Shown: one piece after another, positions 35,248 to 43,620 of the stretch
How the letters are laid out: each line of letters opens with the position of its first letter
Position numbering within the stretch: position 1 is the first letter of the stretch
NCBI RefSeq assembly: GCF_001593385.1
Contig: NZ_LUVZ01000001.1
Coordinates: 992,001 to 1,056,000, forward strand
Direction of reading: 5' to 3'
DNA length: 64,000 bases
Source: Chryseobacterium cucumeris
GTDB taxonomy: Bacteria > Bacteroidota > Bacteroidia > Flavobacteriales > Weeksellaceae
Notes under the pieces: generated by a model
What the model saw: only the letters and a program-made list of their open reading frames with translations
Databases searched by the model: none
What the model was told of the DNA's origin: nothing
Program-made: the position numbers and the translations under genes

Positions 35248-35320
35248 GAGCGGGTTTCGGGATGCGAGATTGCAGGATTTGAGGTTTAAGGTTTTGGGAA
35301 ACCAGTAACAAAAAACAACC
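35248..35320 (+). repeat. Degenerate word repeat after the thioesterase gene
   Basis: Starts directly after the stop. Contains GGGTTTCGGGATGCGAGATT (35252-35271), identical to 48891-48910, then GCAGGATTTGAGGTTTAAGGTTTTGGGAAACC. The right (complementary) half is short here. Confidence 0.75.
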
Positions 35321-35331
35321 AATCATATGAT

Positions 35332-36171
35332 ATGAAAAGTTTTTTTACTTTAACAGCATTGCTTGTAATAGCTTTGGTGCAGTCTCAGACACACCGGTTT
35401 ATTTATGATCTTCAGTATAAAATGGATTCTACCGAGGCTGGATATGAAAAAGTGAATATGATCCTCGATATCACTCCGAAGGAAGTAAAATTCTATGGGA
35501 AAGATCTCGCCATCAGAGACTCACTGAATAAAAAATTCGGAACGAACTTCAGCTATACTGATATGACCGGACAGGTAGTTAAAAGAAAGATCAATTCTTT
35601 TGATAATGAAAATTTCATCAATATTAAAAACGGATATTATACATTTAAAACTATAGATAAGATCAATTGGACGATTGCTGATGAGATAAAAAAGGTAGAA
35701 AACTATACTTTACAAAAAGCAACTACAAAATTTGGAGGGAGAAGCTGGACGGCCTGGTTCTGTAAAGATATTCCATTTAATGAAGGGCCATTTAAACTGC
35801 GTGGATTGCCCGGTTTAATCTTTGAGCTATCAGATGCTAAGAAAAATTTCCTTTATACGCTCGTTAAAAGCAGAGAACTTCCGGAAGTTTCCCCTACTTC
35901 AGATTTCCTGGAATCCAGCTTTGGTAATAAAGCAATTCCTATTAACGAAAAGCAAAAACATAAGCTGCTTATGGAGTTTTATAATGATCCTTTTGCTTTT
36001 GAAAGAAATAATATCAGCAAATCCAATAATGACCTTAGAATTAATATCAACGGAAAGGAAATTCATAATGTTGATGAACTGAATACGCAAACCAAAAGCA
36101 TGCAGGAGGTTATCAGAAAATATAATAATCCGATTGAAATCAATAAGGCGATGCATTATCCGGTATATTAA
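35332..36171 (+). CDS. GLPGLI family secreted protein
   Basis: 279 residues. Signal peptide 1-18 (FFTLTALLVIALVQSQT). The defining motif is in FKLRGLPGLIFELSDAKKNFLYTL, and the upstream WTAWFCKDIPFNEGP fits the family. GLPGLI proteins are common in Bacteroidota, often near TonB receptors, with no established function. Here the gene stands alone, followed by palindromes and a heptamer array. Confidence 0.9.
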   Translation: MKSFFTLTALLVIALVQSQTHRFIYDLQYKMDSTEAGYEKVNMILDITPKEVKFYGKDLAIRDSLNKKFGTNFSYTDMTGQVVKRKINSFDNENFINIKNGYYTFKTIDKINWTIADEIKKVENYTLQKATTKFGGRSWTAWFCKDIPFNEGPFKLRGLPGLIFELSDAKKNFLYTLVKSRELPEVSPTSDFLESSFGNKAIPINEKQKHKLLMEFYNDPFAFERNNISKSNNDLRININGKEIHNVDELNTQTKSMQEVIRKYNNPIEINKAMHYPVY

Positions 36172-36186
36172 AGCTATGGTTATTTT

Positions 36187-36244
36187 AAGTTTGGGCTAAA
36201 GCCAATGGGATTTAAAATTTATTTGGCTGGGCTAAAGCCCACCC
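36187..36244. repeat. Two copies of a GGGCTAAAGCC palindrome
   Basis: TTTGGGCTAAAGCCAATGGG near 36188-36207 and TGGGCTAAAGCCCA near 36228-36241. The second is a perfect palindrome apart from its central bases. They lie about 15-70 bases after the GLPGLI stop and lack a T-run. Confidence 0.75.
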
Positions 36245-36265
36245 CTATTGAATTTTAACAATAAG

Positions 36266-36356
36266 ATCTTTTATCTTTTATCTTTTATCTTTTATCTTTT
36301 ATCTTTTATCTTTTATCTTTTATCTTTTATCTTTTATCTTTTATCTTTTATCTTTT
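36266..36356. repeat. Perfect tandem heptamer array, 13 x ATCTTTT
   Basis: 91 bases of uninterrupted ATCTTTT units. The array ends 12 bases before the -7 box of the ClC gene, so the -33 position falls inside the last units. Confidence 0.98.
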
Positions 36357-36368
36357 TACTATAATTCA

Positions 36369-36376
36369 TATATTTG
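36369..36376 (+). promoter_or_regulatory. -7 box of the ClC channel gene
   Basis: TATATTTG. The bases 19 upstream are TTTT within the heptamer array. The leader to the ATG is about 95 bases. Confidence 0.55.
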
Positions 36377-36477
36377 CATCATCAAAAGGAAATGGTGTTC
36401 TTCCTTACCCAACCGCTTTACAAAAGCTGATGACGCCTGATTAAAAGATTATTAACAAATAACTAATCAGGATTACT

Positions 36478-37785
36478 ATGTCAAAAAGTCAAAGAACACC
36501 AGGTAAAAAAGCAATTTTTCATACTCGTTTTTTCTTCAGAAAATTTCCGGCAGTTCCTTATATTTTAAAATGGCTGTGTATCAGTATCATCATTGGTATA
36601 TTGGTAGGAACAGCTTCTGCAGGATTTCTTCAGTCTTTAGAATGGGCAACAAACTTCAGAGAAAATCATCTCTGGCTGATTGCTTTACTTCCTGCTGCAG
36701 GATTTCTGATAGGGCTTCTTTATTATTATTTCGGAAAAGATGTGGAGGCTGGAAATAACCTGTTGATTGATACCATCCATGAACCCAAGGGAATTATTCC
36801 TTTTAAAATGGCTCCTTTTGTCTATCTGGGAACAATTGCAACGCATTTTTTCGGAGGTTCTGCGGGCCGTGAAGGAACAGCTCTTCAGATGGCGGGTGCC
36901 ATCGCGGATCAGCTCACCAGGCCTTTTAAACTTGACAGAAATGAAAGAAAAATATTAATTATTGCTGCTATTGCTGCCGGATTTGGCTCCGTTTTCGGAA
37001 CACCACTGGCAGGAGCCGTTTTTGGTCTTGAAGTTTTTCTGATCGGAAGGATTCGTTACAATGCAATCTTTCCGGCATTTGCTTCCGCAATTCTGGCAGA
37101 CTGGGCTACCAATCTATGGAATGTAAAACATACCCATTACCATATTGATTTTATTCCGAAACTTGAATTTTTACCAATTCTATACAGCATTCTGGCAGGA
37201 ATAGCTTTTGGAATCTGCGCGGCTGCTTTCAGTAAAATCATCCACTGGATGGGCTCTGTCTTTAAATCAAATATCAAATACCCTCCGCTTCGTCCTGTAG
37301 TGGGAGGAATTATTATAGCACTTGCCGTTTTTGCGATGGGAACAACCCGTTATATCGGACTGGGCGTTCCTATAATTATGGAATCTTTTGAAAAGCAGCT
37401 TCCACTGTATGATTTTGCTTTAAAAATGATTTTTACCATTGTTACCCTTTCAGCCGGATTTAAAGGTGGAGAAGTGACACCCTTGTTCTTCATTGGTGCT
37501 ACCTTAGGCAGTGCTTTATCACTTTTCATCCCATTACCGTTCGGATTATTGGCAGGAATGGGATTTGTAGCCGTATTTGCCGGAGCTACCAATACTCCTT
37601 TGGCCTGTATGCTGATGGGAATTGAATTATTCGGAGCAGAATGCGGTGTATATGTAGCTATTGCGTGTGTCGTTTCTTATCTTCTTTCCGGTCATAACAG
37701 TATTTATACAAAACAAAAGATTGGAGAGGCAAAAAACAGAAGATTTGAAAGTCAGCAGGACAAGTCTGTTTCGGATTTTTTATAA
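36478..37785 (+). CDS. ClC-family chloride channel/transporter
   Basis: An inner-membrane anion channel or H+/anion antiporter. 435 residues, about 10-12 helices. The anion-selectivity segment is GGSAGREGTALQMAGAIADQ (GREG motif), followed by AAIAAGFGSVFGTPLAGAVFGLEV. The later selectivity region reads KGGEVTPLFFIGATLGSAL and VFAGATNTPLACMLMGIELFGAECG. No C-terminal CBS domains. Without an alignment I cannot name the residue at the proton-glutamate site. A heptamer array precedes the promoter, and a large inverted word repeat follows the stop. Confidence 0.93.
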   Translation: MSKSQRTPGKKAIFHTRFFFRKFPAVPYILKWLCISIIIGILVGTASAGFLQSLEWATNFRENHLWLIALLPAAGFLIGLLYYYFGKDVEAGNNLLIDTIHEPKGIIPFKMAPFVYLGTIATHFFGGSAGREGTALQMAGAIADQLTRPFKLDRNERKILIIAAIAAGFGSVFGTPLAGAVFGLEVFLIGRIRYNAIFPAFASAILADWATNLWNVKHTHYHIDFIPKLEFLPILYSILAGIAFGICAAAFSKIIHWMGSVFKSNIKYPPLRPVVGGIIIALAVFAMGTTRYIGLGVPIIMESFEKQLPLYDFALKMIFTIVTLSAGFKGGEVTPLFFIGATLGSALSLFIPLPFGLLAGMGFVAVFAGATNTPLACMLMGIELFGAECGVYVAIACVVSYLLSGHNSIYTKQKIGEAKNRRFESQQDKSVSDFL

Positions 37786-38075
37786 GGGATTTCGAGATGC
37801 AGGGTGCGGGATGTGGGATGCGAAGTGCGAGGAGCGGGGTCACAATTATTTGTTTATTTTGTTGCTGGATGCGGTATGCTGGTTTTTATTAGTTCTCAGT
37901 TCTTCATTTATAACATCTTAAACCTGAAATCCCGAAACTCGCACCACGAATCCCACACCACGAAACCCGAATCCCGAATCCCCGATCTCTCAAATACTAA
38001 GACTCCGAAACTCGCAACACGCATCTCATTACCCTCAAACCCTCCCACTCTCAAACTCCCTTCATCATTTCCAAC
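37786..38075 (+). repeat. Large degenerate inverted word repeat after the ClC gene
   Basis: The left arm begins four bases after the stop: GGGATTTCGAGATGCAGGG, GTGCGGGATGTGGGATGCG, AAGTGCGAGGAGCGGGG. After a non-repetitive middle of about 90 bases the complementary words run to about 38075: CCGAAACTCGCACCACGAA, ACCACGAAACCCGAATCCC, CGAATCCCCGATCTC, CCGAAACTCGCAACACGCA. The arms are inverted and imperfect. This is the largest member of the family in the window and fills the gap to lysR. Confidence 0.75.
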
Positions 38076-38084
38076 TATAATTCG

Positions 38085-38092
38085 TAATTTTA
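38085..38092 (+). promoter_or_regulatory. Probable -7 box of the LysR gene
   Basis: TAATTTTA followed by CCCC and the ATG. The last base differs from the TAnnTTTG consensus. Confidence 0.4.
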
Positions 38093-38096
38093 CCCC

Positions 38097-38972
38097 ATGT
38101 TCGATTACAGATTAAAAGTTTTCCATACGGTGGCTACCCGATTAAGCTTCACCAAGGCTTCAGAGGAGCTACACATCTCACAACCTGCTGTCACTAAACA
38201 TATTAAAGAAATTGAAACTCAGATAGGTGCTAAGCTATTTGACCGTAAAGGAACTTCTATCCAGCTGACCCAAAGCGGAAAAATTCTGTTTGAACATGCA
38301 GAAAAGATCAGAAACATCTATCGTGATATGGAGTTTGAGATCAGCCAGATCAGCCAGCAGCATAAAGGAAAACTGATTATCGGGGCGAGTACAACTATAG
38401 CACAGTATATTTTACCGGAGATTTTAGCCAAATTCAATTCGTATTATAAAGATATTAAGATTGAATTGCTGACAGGAAATACAGAAACAATCTCAACGCT
38501 TTTAAAAGAAGAAAAAATTGATCTCGGTATCATTGAAGGAGAATCACAGTCTTCTTATTTCGAGTATAAAACGTTTAAGCCCGATGAAATTGTTCTGGCG
38601 GCAAAGTCAGATCATCCTCTTACTCATAAAACTTTAAACTTAAAAGATCTTTACCAACTGGATCTGGTCTTCAGAGAACAAGGTTCCGGGACACTTGAAT
38701 TCATCCAAAACAGGCTTAAAGAAAAGGAAATCAATATCCATGAATTGAATACTGTTATGCAATTGGGAAGCAGTGAAAGTATCAAAAATTATCTTCTTCA
38801 TTCGGAATGTATGGCGTTTCTTTCTATCAGTACTATCTTAAATGAACTGAAAAACAATGTACTTACGGTCATTGACATTAAAAATTTCAGTATTGAAAGA
38901 GATTTTCATTTTATCCTGCCTAAAGGCGAACAATCTGAACTGATCAAACTTTTTTTGAGGTTTGCAGAATAA
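38097..38972 (+). CDS. LysR family transcriptional regulator
   Basis: 291 residues. The N-terminal winged helix-turn-helix is LKVFHTVATRLSFTKASEELHISQPAVTKHIKEIETQIGAKLFDR. The C-terminal periplasmic-binding-like effector domain begins near residue 90 (GKLIIGASTTIAQYILPEILAKFNSYY). The group resembles CbbR/CysB-like regulators found beside yeiH genes, and yeiH follows here 168 bases downstream, so it probably controls that gene. Its stop codon is the first part of the AATAAGC heptamer array. Confidence 0.93.
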   Translation: MFDYRLKVFHTVATRLSFTKASEELHISQPAVTKHIKEIETQIGAKLFDRKGTSIQLTQSGKILFEHAEKIRNIYRDMEFEISQISQQHKGKLIIGASTTIAQYILPEILAKFNSYYKDIKIELLTGNTETISTLLKEEKIDLGIIEGESQSSYFEYKTFKPDEIVLAAKSDHPLTHKTLNLKDLYQLDLVFREQGSGTLEFIQNRLKEKEINIHELNTVMQLGSSESIKNYLLHSECMAFLSISTILNELKNNVLTVIDIKNFSIERDFHFILPKGEQSELIKLFLRFAE

Positions 38973-39044
38973 GCAATAAGCAATAAGCAATAAGCAATAA
39001 GCAATAAGCAATAAGCAATAAGCAATAAGCAATAAGCAATAAGC
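38968..39044. repeat. Perfect tandem heptamer array, 11 x AATAAGC
   Basis: 77 bases of uninterrupted AATAAGC units. The first unit contains the lysR stop codon TAA. The array fills most of the lysR-yeiH gap. Confidence 0.98.
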
Positions 39045-39140
39045 AAAGATATAACTTTTAGTTATCCAATATAACAAAATACGATTTACTTTGTAATACT
39101 ATTTTCCGGACTTTTGATACTTATTTTAAAAGTTCGCATT

Positions 39141-40076
39141 ATGAAAGATTTCATTCAAAATGAAATAACAAGGAAAGTATTTTTTATTGTTTTGGCTGTA
39201 TTATGCCTTACACCTTTTATATCTTCTCCAATTGCTCTTGCTTTGGGATTTGCCCTGGCTGTTTTTATCGGAAACCCTTTTGAAAAACACCTTCATCAAT
39301 ATATTCATTTACTGCTGCAGATTTCAATAGTAGGTCTTGGATTCGGGCTGAAACTTGATGAAGCGCTTCATGCCGGAAAAACAGGCTTGATGCTGACTGT
39401 TGTAAGTATTGTCACCGTTATGGTTTTAGGATATTTTCTGGGAAAATTATTTAAACTGGAAAGACCTTTATCTTATCTTCTCTCCGCAGGAACTGCTATT
39501 TGTGGCGGGAGTGCTATTGCTGCTGTTTCCCCCATCATTAAACCTAATACAAAACAAATTTCTCTTGCACTGGCTATTGTTTTTACCTTAAATTCGGTTG
39601 CCTTGTTTGTATACCCTGCAATAGGACACCTGCTGAATCTTTCACAGGAGCAGTTTGGACTTTGGTGTGCTGTGGGAATTCACGATACGAGTTCTGTAGT
39701 AGGTGCTGCCAGCAAATATGGAGATGAAGCCTTGAAAATAGCAACTACTGTGAAATTGGCTCGTGCTTTATGGATTATACCTGTTTCACTGATTACCATG
39801 TTTATTTTTAAAAGTAAAGATTCCAAAATAAAGATTCCGTGGTTTATCGGGTATTTCATTGTGGCGATCCTTTTGAATACTTATTTCCCATTTCTTGACC
39901 GCTTCAGCACTTCAATTACTGTTCTGGCAAAATCCGGTCTGAATCTGACCTTATTTTTGATTGGTTCTACCCTTTCTATTCAAACGCTGAAATCAATCGG
40001 ATTAAAACCTTTGGTTATGGCAATTATCCTATGGATCACCATAAGTGTTGGCAGTCTTCTTTACATTATCTATTAA
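39141..40076 (+). CDS. YeiH family putative sulfate exporter
   Basis: An inner-membrane protein of 311 residues with about 10 helices (UPF0324/YeiH family). Motifs LGFALAVFIGNPF, LLQISIVGLGFGLKLDEAL, LSAGTAICGGSAIAAVSPIIKP, GIHDTSSVVGAASKYG and ATTVKLARALWIIPVSLI are characteristic. Proposed to export sulfate or related anions; direct evidence is limited. ATG 39141 is chosen; an upstream TTG at 39114 would add nine non-family residues. It lies downstream of lysR and the heptamer array. Confidence 0.9.
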   Translation: MKDFIQNEITRKVFFIVLAVLCLTPFISSPIALALGFALAVFIGNPFEKHLHQYIHLLLQISIVGLGFGLKLDEALHAGKTGLMLTVVSIVTVMVLGYFLGKLFKLERPLSYLLSAGTAICGGSAIAAVSPIIKPNTKQISLALAIVFTLNSVALFVYPAIGHLLNLSQEQFGLWCAVGIHDTSSVVGAASKYGDEALKIATTVKLARALWIIPVSLITMFIFKSKDSKIKIPWFIGYFIVAILLNTYFPFLDRFSTSITVLAKSGLNLTLFLIGSTLSIQTLKSIGLKPLVMAIILWITISVGSLLYIIY

Positions 40077-40080
40077 AAAG

Positions 40081-40113
40081 AGCAGAACCCTTTTGGAATC
40101 AAAAGGGTTCTGC
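40081..40113 (-). terminator. Terminator of the peptide gene (also between convergent genes)
   Basis: GCAGAACCCTTTTG-GAAT-CAAAAGGGTTCTGC. The T-run (TCTTTTT) is on the minus side, so it mainly serves the small peptide gene and is weaker for yeiH. Confidence 0.85.
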
Positions 40114-40155
40114 ATATTAAATGTGGAAATGTTTATTTCTAATTGAAATAATTTC

Positions 40156-40329
40156 TTAGATCTCCCCACAAGTATAAACCTGTGGACAGCCCATATATAT
40201 TGAGCAATAGTCAGGACCAGTTACAGCACCAGAGCAGCTACATCCGCAAAGAGATAAATCCGGCTTACCGCTTACTCCTCCAGTAATATTTTTTAAATCT
40301 TGTTTTCTCAGTTTTTTAGCATTTTTCAT
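40156..40329 (-). CDS. Double-glycine leader, Cys-rich peptide (bacteriocin-like/RiPP precursor)
   Basis: 57 residues from MKNAKKLRKQDLKNITGG; an ATG three codons upstream (40338) is also possible. The leader (1-18) is Lys-rich and amphipathic and ends in Gly17-Gly18, the site cut by C39 peptidase-type exporters. The core of 39 residues holds six Cys (28, 30, 32, 42, 48, 54), with CGCSCSG, DYC and GCPQVYTC. Short peptides with this leader are common in Chryseobacterium and are annotated bacteriocin-like; their function is not known to me. It is monocistronic, with a promoter (40380-40409) and terminator (40081-40113). No modification enzyme, C39 transporter or immunity gene is in the window. 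Confidence 0.8.
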   Translation of the reverse strand: MKNAKKLRKQDLKNITGGVSGKPDLSLCGCSCSGAVTGPDYCSIYMGCPQVYTCGEI

Positions 40330-40379
40330 AATGTTCATGTAGTTTAGTTTTGATTAAAAATATAGTTTTAGTTACTTCT

Positions 40380-40409
40380 CAAAGTTAAACAAATATTAAA
40401 CACTCGCAA
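40380..40409 (-). promoter_or_regulatory. Promoter of the Cys-rich peptide gene
   Basis: Minus strand: TTG (40407-40409), exactly 19 bases, TAACTTTG (40380-40387). The leader to the ATG is about 35-45 bases. Confidence 0.7.
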
Positions 40410-40506
40410 CAAAAATCAGAATAAAATTTAATAATTTATTGATTATAACTTCATTGTTATATTCAAAACAAGGATTACCAGCATCTTATTTATTAAACAA
40501 GTTAAA

Positions 40507-41748
40507 TTATTCTGTAAATTCAAGATCTCTGTCGTGGGTTTCAGAAATGGTAAGTGAAGAGTAAAATGCAAGCCCGAATACCACTACTCCTACTATGGCA
40601 GCACTTTCTACAACAGGGAAATGCCCTTTAAGGGAATCAAAAGCGAATATCATTACCGGCACCAACCCTCTTACCATATTGGGAACAGTTGTGGTTGCAG
40701 TATTTCTTATATTCGTTCCAAACTGTTCTGCTGCCAGTGTCACAAACATGGCCCAATATCCTGTTCCAAATCCCAGCCATACACAAAACATGTAATATTT
40801 TGTTTCCGTATTTGTATTACCAAATAACATGATTGCCACCCCAACCAGAGTAAAGACCAGCATATAAAAGATGGCCATTTTTCGTGATTTTAAAGCATGA
40901 GAAATAAACCCGCTCAACAGGTCGCCGACAGAAATACCTACATAAGCCCACATAATTGCTTTTCCGGGGTTGATATCTTTTATGCCCAATTCAGGGGCAA
41001 ACTGATTGGCTAAAACAGCCAGAATCCCTATGCAATACCAAGTAGGTAATCCCACTGCAATGCATTTTAAATACCTTATCAATCTGTCTTTATTGGTAAA
41101 AAAGGAGAGAAAGTTTCCTTTTGAGATGTTTTTATGCTCAAGATTCTTATAAATTCCGGATTCCGATACGCTTATTCTCAGTATCAATAACATAATTCCC
41201 ATGATCCCACCGATAATGTAAGAAATATTCCATCCTCCGGCCAGCTCTACGGTAAGCTGAGCTACAACAGCACCCATTAATCCAAAACCTGCAACTACTG
41301 AGGTTCCGATAGCTCTTAAATTCTTCGGCAGACTTTCAGAAACCAGCGTAATTCCGGCTCCGAGCTCTCCGGCAAGTCCAATACCCGCAATAAATCTTAA
41401 CCCGGCATATTGGTACACTAAATGCTCTTTCGGAAAATAAGGAAGAAAACCACAGGCAATATTGGCTAATGAATAAACCAAAATAGATCCAAACAGTACA
41501 GAAAGTCTTCCCTTTTTGTCTCCAAAAATTCCCCAGAATACCCCTCCTATGAGAAGTCCTACCATCTGGCAGTTCAGTATGAAGGTTCCGTCTGCATCCG
41601 GATTAAGCCCTAATGCATTTAAACTTGGAATTCTAACGATACCGAATAAAAGAAGGTCATAGATATCTACAAAATAGCCTAAGGCAGAAATAATAACGGG
41701 AATAGAGAAAATGTACTTCAGTTTTGAAGACAGGGACAGTTCTTGCAT
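40507..41748 (-). CDS. MFS transporter, metabolite:H+ symporter-like
   Basis: 413 residues, 12 hydrophobic segments. The MFS motif GVFWGIFGDKKGRLSVLFGSILVYSLANI between helices 2 and 3 is clear. The N-terminus ALGYFVDIYDLLLFGIVRIPSL and RFIAGIGLAGELGAGITLVSESLPKNLRAIGTSVVAGFGLMGA resemble the MHS group (organic-acid and osmolyte symporters such as ProP and KgtP). The substrate is not evident. It lies between the peptide gene and rny and ends without a visible strong terminator. Confidence 0.88.
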   Translation of the reverse strand: MQELSLSSKLKYIFSIPVIISALGYFVDIYDLLLFGIVRIPSLNALGLNPDADGTFILNCQMVGLLIGGVFWGIFGDKKGRLSVLFGSILVYSLANIACGFLPYFPKEHLVYQYAGLRFIAGIGLAGELGAGITLVSESLPKNLRAIGTSVVAGFGLMGAVVAQLTVELAGGWNISYIIGGIMGIMLLILRISVSESGIYKNLEHKNISKGNFLSFFTNKDRLIRYLKCIAVGLPTWYCIGILAVLANQFAPELGIKDINPGKAIMWAYVGISVGDLLSGFISHALKSRKMAIFYMLVFTLVGVAIMLFGNTNTETKYYMFCVWLGFGTGYWAMFVTLAAEQFGTNIRNTATTTVPNMVRGLVPVMIFAFDSLKGHFPVVESAAIVGVVVFGLAFYSSLTISETHDRDLEFTE

Positions 41749-41768
41749 TTTTAAGTTTTGATAAAAAT

Positions 41769-41801
41769 AAAAAACCTTTCAATTTCTTGAAAGGTTTTTA
41801 T
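41769..41801 (-). terminator. rny terminator
   Basis: Minus strand: AAAAACCTTTCA-AGAAA-TTGAAAGGTTTTT hairpin 20 bases after the rny stop. Confidence 0.85.
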
Positions 41802-41821
41802 CAAATATCTTTTTCTGATTA

Positions 41822-43387
41822 TTATCTGGCAATATTCACAGCTCTTGTTTCTCTGATTACTGTTACTTTTACCTGTCCCGGATAAGTCAGTTCATTTTGG
41901 ATTTTCTCAGAGATGTCGTAAGAAAGCTGAGAAGCTACTTCGTCATTTACTTTTCCACTCTCTACCATTACTCTCAGTTCTCTACCTGCCTGAATTGCAT
42001 AAGCACTGGATACTCCATCGAAGCTTAATGCTGCAGATTCAAGATCTTTTAATCTCTGAATATAAGATTCCAATACCTGTCTTCTTGCTCCCGGTCTAGC
42101 TCCAGAGATCGCATCAGCAACCTGAATGATCGGAGATAATAACGATTTCATTTCAATTTCGTCGTGGTGAGCTCCGATTGCGTTTACAACTTCAGGGTTT
42201 TCACCGTATTTCTCAGCCCACTGCATTCCTAAAAGGGCGTGTGGTAATTCTGATTCCTGCTCAGGAACTTTACCGATATCGTGTAAAAGACCTGCTCTTT
42301 TGGCTAATTTAACGTTTAATCCTAATTCAGCAGCCATGGTTGCAGCAATGTTGGCTACTTCTCTCGAGTGCTGTAGTAAGTTTTGTCCGTAAGAAGAACG
42401 GTATTTCATTCTACCTACAATTTTGATCAGTTCAGGGTGTAATCCGTGGATTCCTAAATCAATGATGGTTCTCTTCCCTACTTCAATGATTTCCTCTTCG
42501 ATCTGTTTTCTAGTTTTTTCTACTACTTCTTCGATTCTTGCCGGGTGAATTCTACCATCGGTTACCAATCTGTGAAGGGATAGTCTTGCAATCTCTCTTC
42601 TTACAGGATCGAAACATGAAAGAAGGATAGCTTCAGGAGTATCATCAACGATAATTTCTACTCCGGTTACTGCTTCTAAAGCACGGATATTTCTACCTTC
42701 TCTACCGATAATTCTACCTTTTACTTCATCAGACTCGATGTTGAAAACGGATACTGAATTTTCGATTGCCTGCTCGGTTCCAATTCTCTGGATCGTTTGA
42801 ATAACAATTTTTCTTGCTTCATTCTTGGCATTCAGCTGAGCTTCTTCCATGATGCTCTGAACATGTGCCTGCGCTCTTGTTTTTGCCTCAGCTCTCATAG
42901 TTTCCACCAATTCTGCTTTAGCTTCCTCTGCAGTATAATTAGAGATTTTTTCTAGTATTTCTACTTTTTTGGCAGTAGCTATATCTAATTCCTGCTGTTT
43001 TCTGTCCAGAATTTCGTTCTTCTTAGCATAATCTGCAATCTGCTTGTCTAAGTCTTTTTCAAGCTTTCCAGTCTTGCTAAGTTCATCATTCAGCTTATGC
43101 TCTTTGTCTTTTGTTCTCTTTTCAACTTCCTGCATTTTCTTTTCACGGGATTGAATGTCAGCGTCATGCTGTGATTTCAATTCCAGGAATTTTTCTTTAG
43201 CCTGAAGATTCTTTTCTTTCTTTATGGATTCAGCCTGAACATTGGCTTTTTCTATAAGGTTTTCGGCATTTTTCTTGGCATCATCTATGATGAATTTTGC
43301 TTTCGTATTCAGAGAACTTCTGGAAAAAAATATTCCCACTACAGCTCCGATTACTAAACAAACAACACCTACTATAACTTCTATCAT
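41822..43387 (-). CDS. rny: Ribonuclease Y
   Basis: A membrane-anchored endoribonuclease that starts mRNA decay. 521 residues. N-terminal anchor (2-20, [18 protein letters not shown]), long Lys/Glu coiled coil (30-200), KH domain ([34 protein letters not shown]). The HD phosphohydrolase domain contains [19 protein letters not shown] and [12 protein letters not shown]. The C-terminus is [33 protein letters not shown]. All parts are intact and of family length. Confidence 0.97.
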   Translation of the reverse strand: MIEVIVGVVCLVIGAVVGIFFSRSSLNTKAKFIIDDAKKNAENLIEKANVQAESIKKEKNLQAKEKFLELKSQHDADIQSREKKMQEVEKRTKDKEHKLNDELSKTGKLEKDLDKQIADYAKKNEILDRKQQELDIATAKKVEILEKISNYTAEEAKAELVETMRAEAKTRAQAHVQSIMEEAQLNAKNEARKIVIQTIQRIGTEQAIENSVSVFNIESDEVKGRIIGREGRNIRALEAVTGVEIIVDDTPEAILLSCFDPVRREIARLSLHRLVTDGRIHPARIEEVVEKTRKQIEEEIIEVGKRTIIDLGIHGLHPELIKIVGRMKYRSSYGQNLLQHSREVANIAATMAAELGLNVKLAKRAGLLHDIGKVPEQESELPHALLGMQWAEKYGENPEVVNAIGAHHDEIEMKSLLSPIIQVADAISGARPGARRQVLESYIQRLKDLESAALSFDGVSSAYAIQAGRELRVMVESGKVNDEVASQLSYDISEKIQNELTYPGQVKVTVIRETRAVNIAR

Positions 43388-43430
43388 AATTTATATTGAG
43401 TTTTAATTGTATTCATATCCTTGTTCAATA

Positions 43431-43605
43431 AAAAAAGCCCACAATAATCCAGAGATTGAGAGTAAACTCCTAATCAACACGATTTGAACTGATTTCCACT
43501 GTCTGTAATCCGGAAGTCCGGCACGCCATTCGATGGACATTTGTTCGGTAATTGTTTAGCGTTGAGTTTACCTTTAATGTGTTAGAATTATTGTAGGCAG
43601 TACTT
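43431..43605 (-). ncRNA. ssrS: 6S RNA homologue (6S-Flavo type)
   Basis: 6S RNA binds RNA polymerase holoenzyme as a promoter mimic. Minus strand: the outer stem GCCTACAATAAT...ATTATTGTGGGC closes the molecule. An inner stem GGTAAACTC...GAGTTTACTC and a GC-rich apical part follow (GCCGGACTTCCGG near 43514-43526). The 3' end is a T-run after GGGC, which doubles as terminator. About 175 bases, with the closed-stem/central-bubble/apical-stem order of 6S RNA. It sits directly after zapA, the same neighbour as ssrS in E. coli. The exact ends are estimates. Confidence 0.8.
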
Positions 43606-43620
43606 TTCAGGAAAAAAAAT

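Noticed and set aside
38968..39044. CRISPR array
   Set aside because: The units are seven-base perfect tandem repeats without spacers, and no cas genes are present.
38838..39077. 79-residue minus-strand ORF with LLLIAYCLL repeats
   Set aside because: It is only the translation of the AATAAGC heptamer array and the lysR antisense strand.
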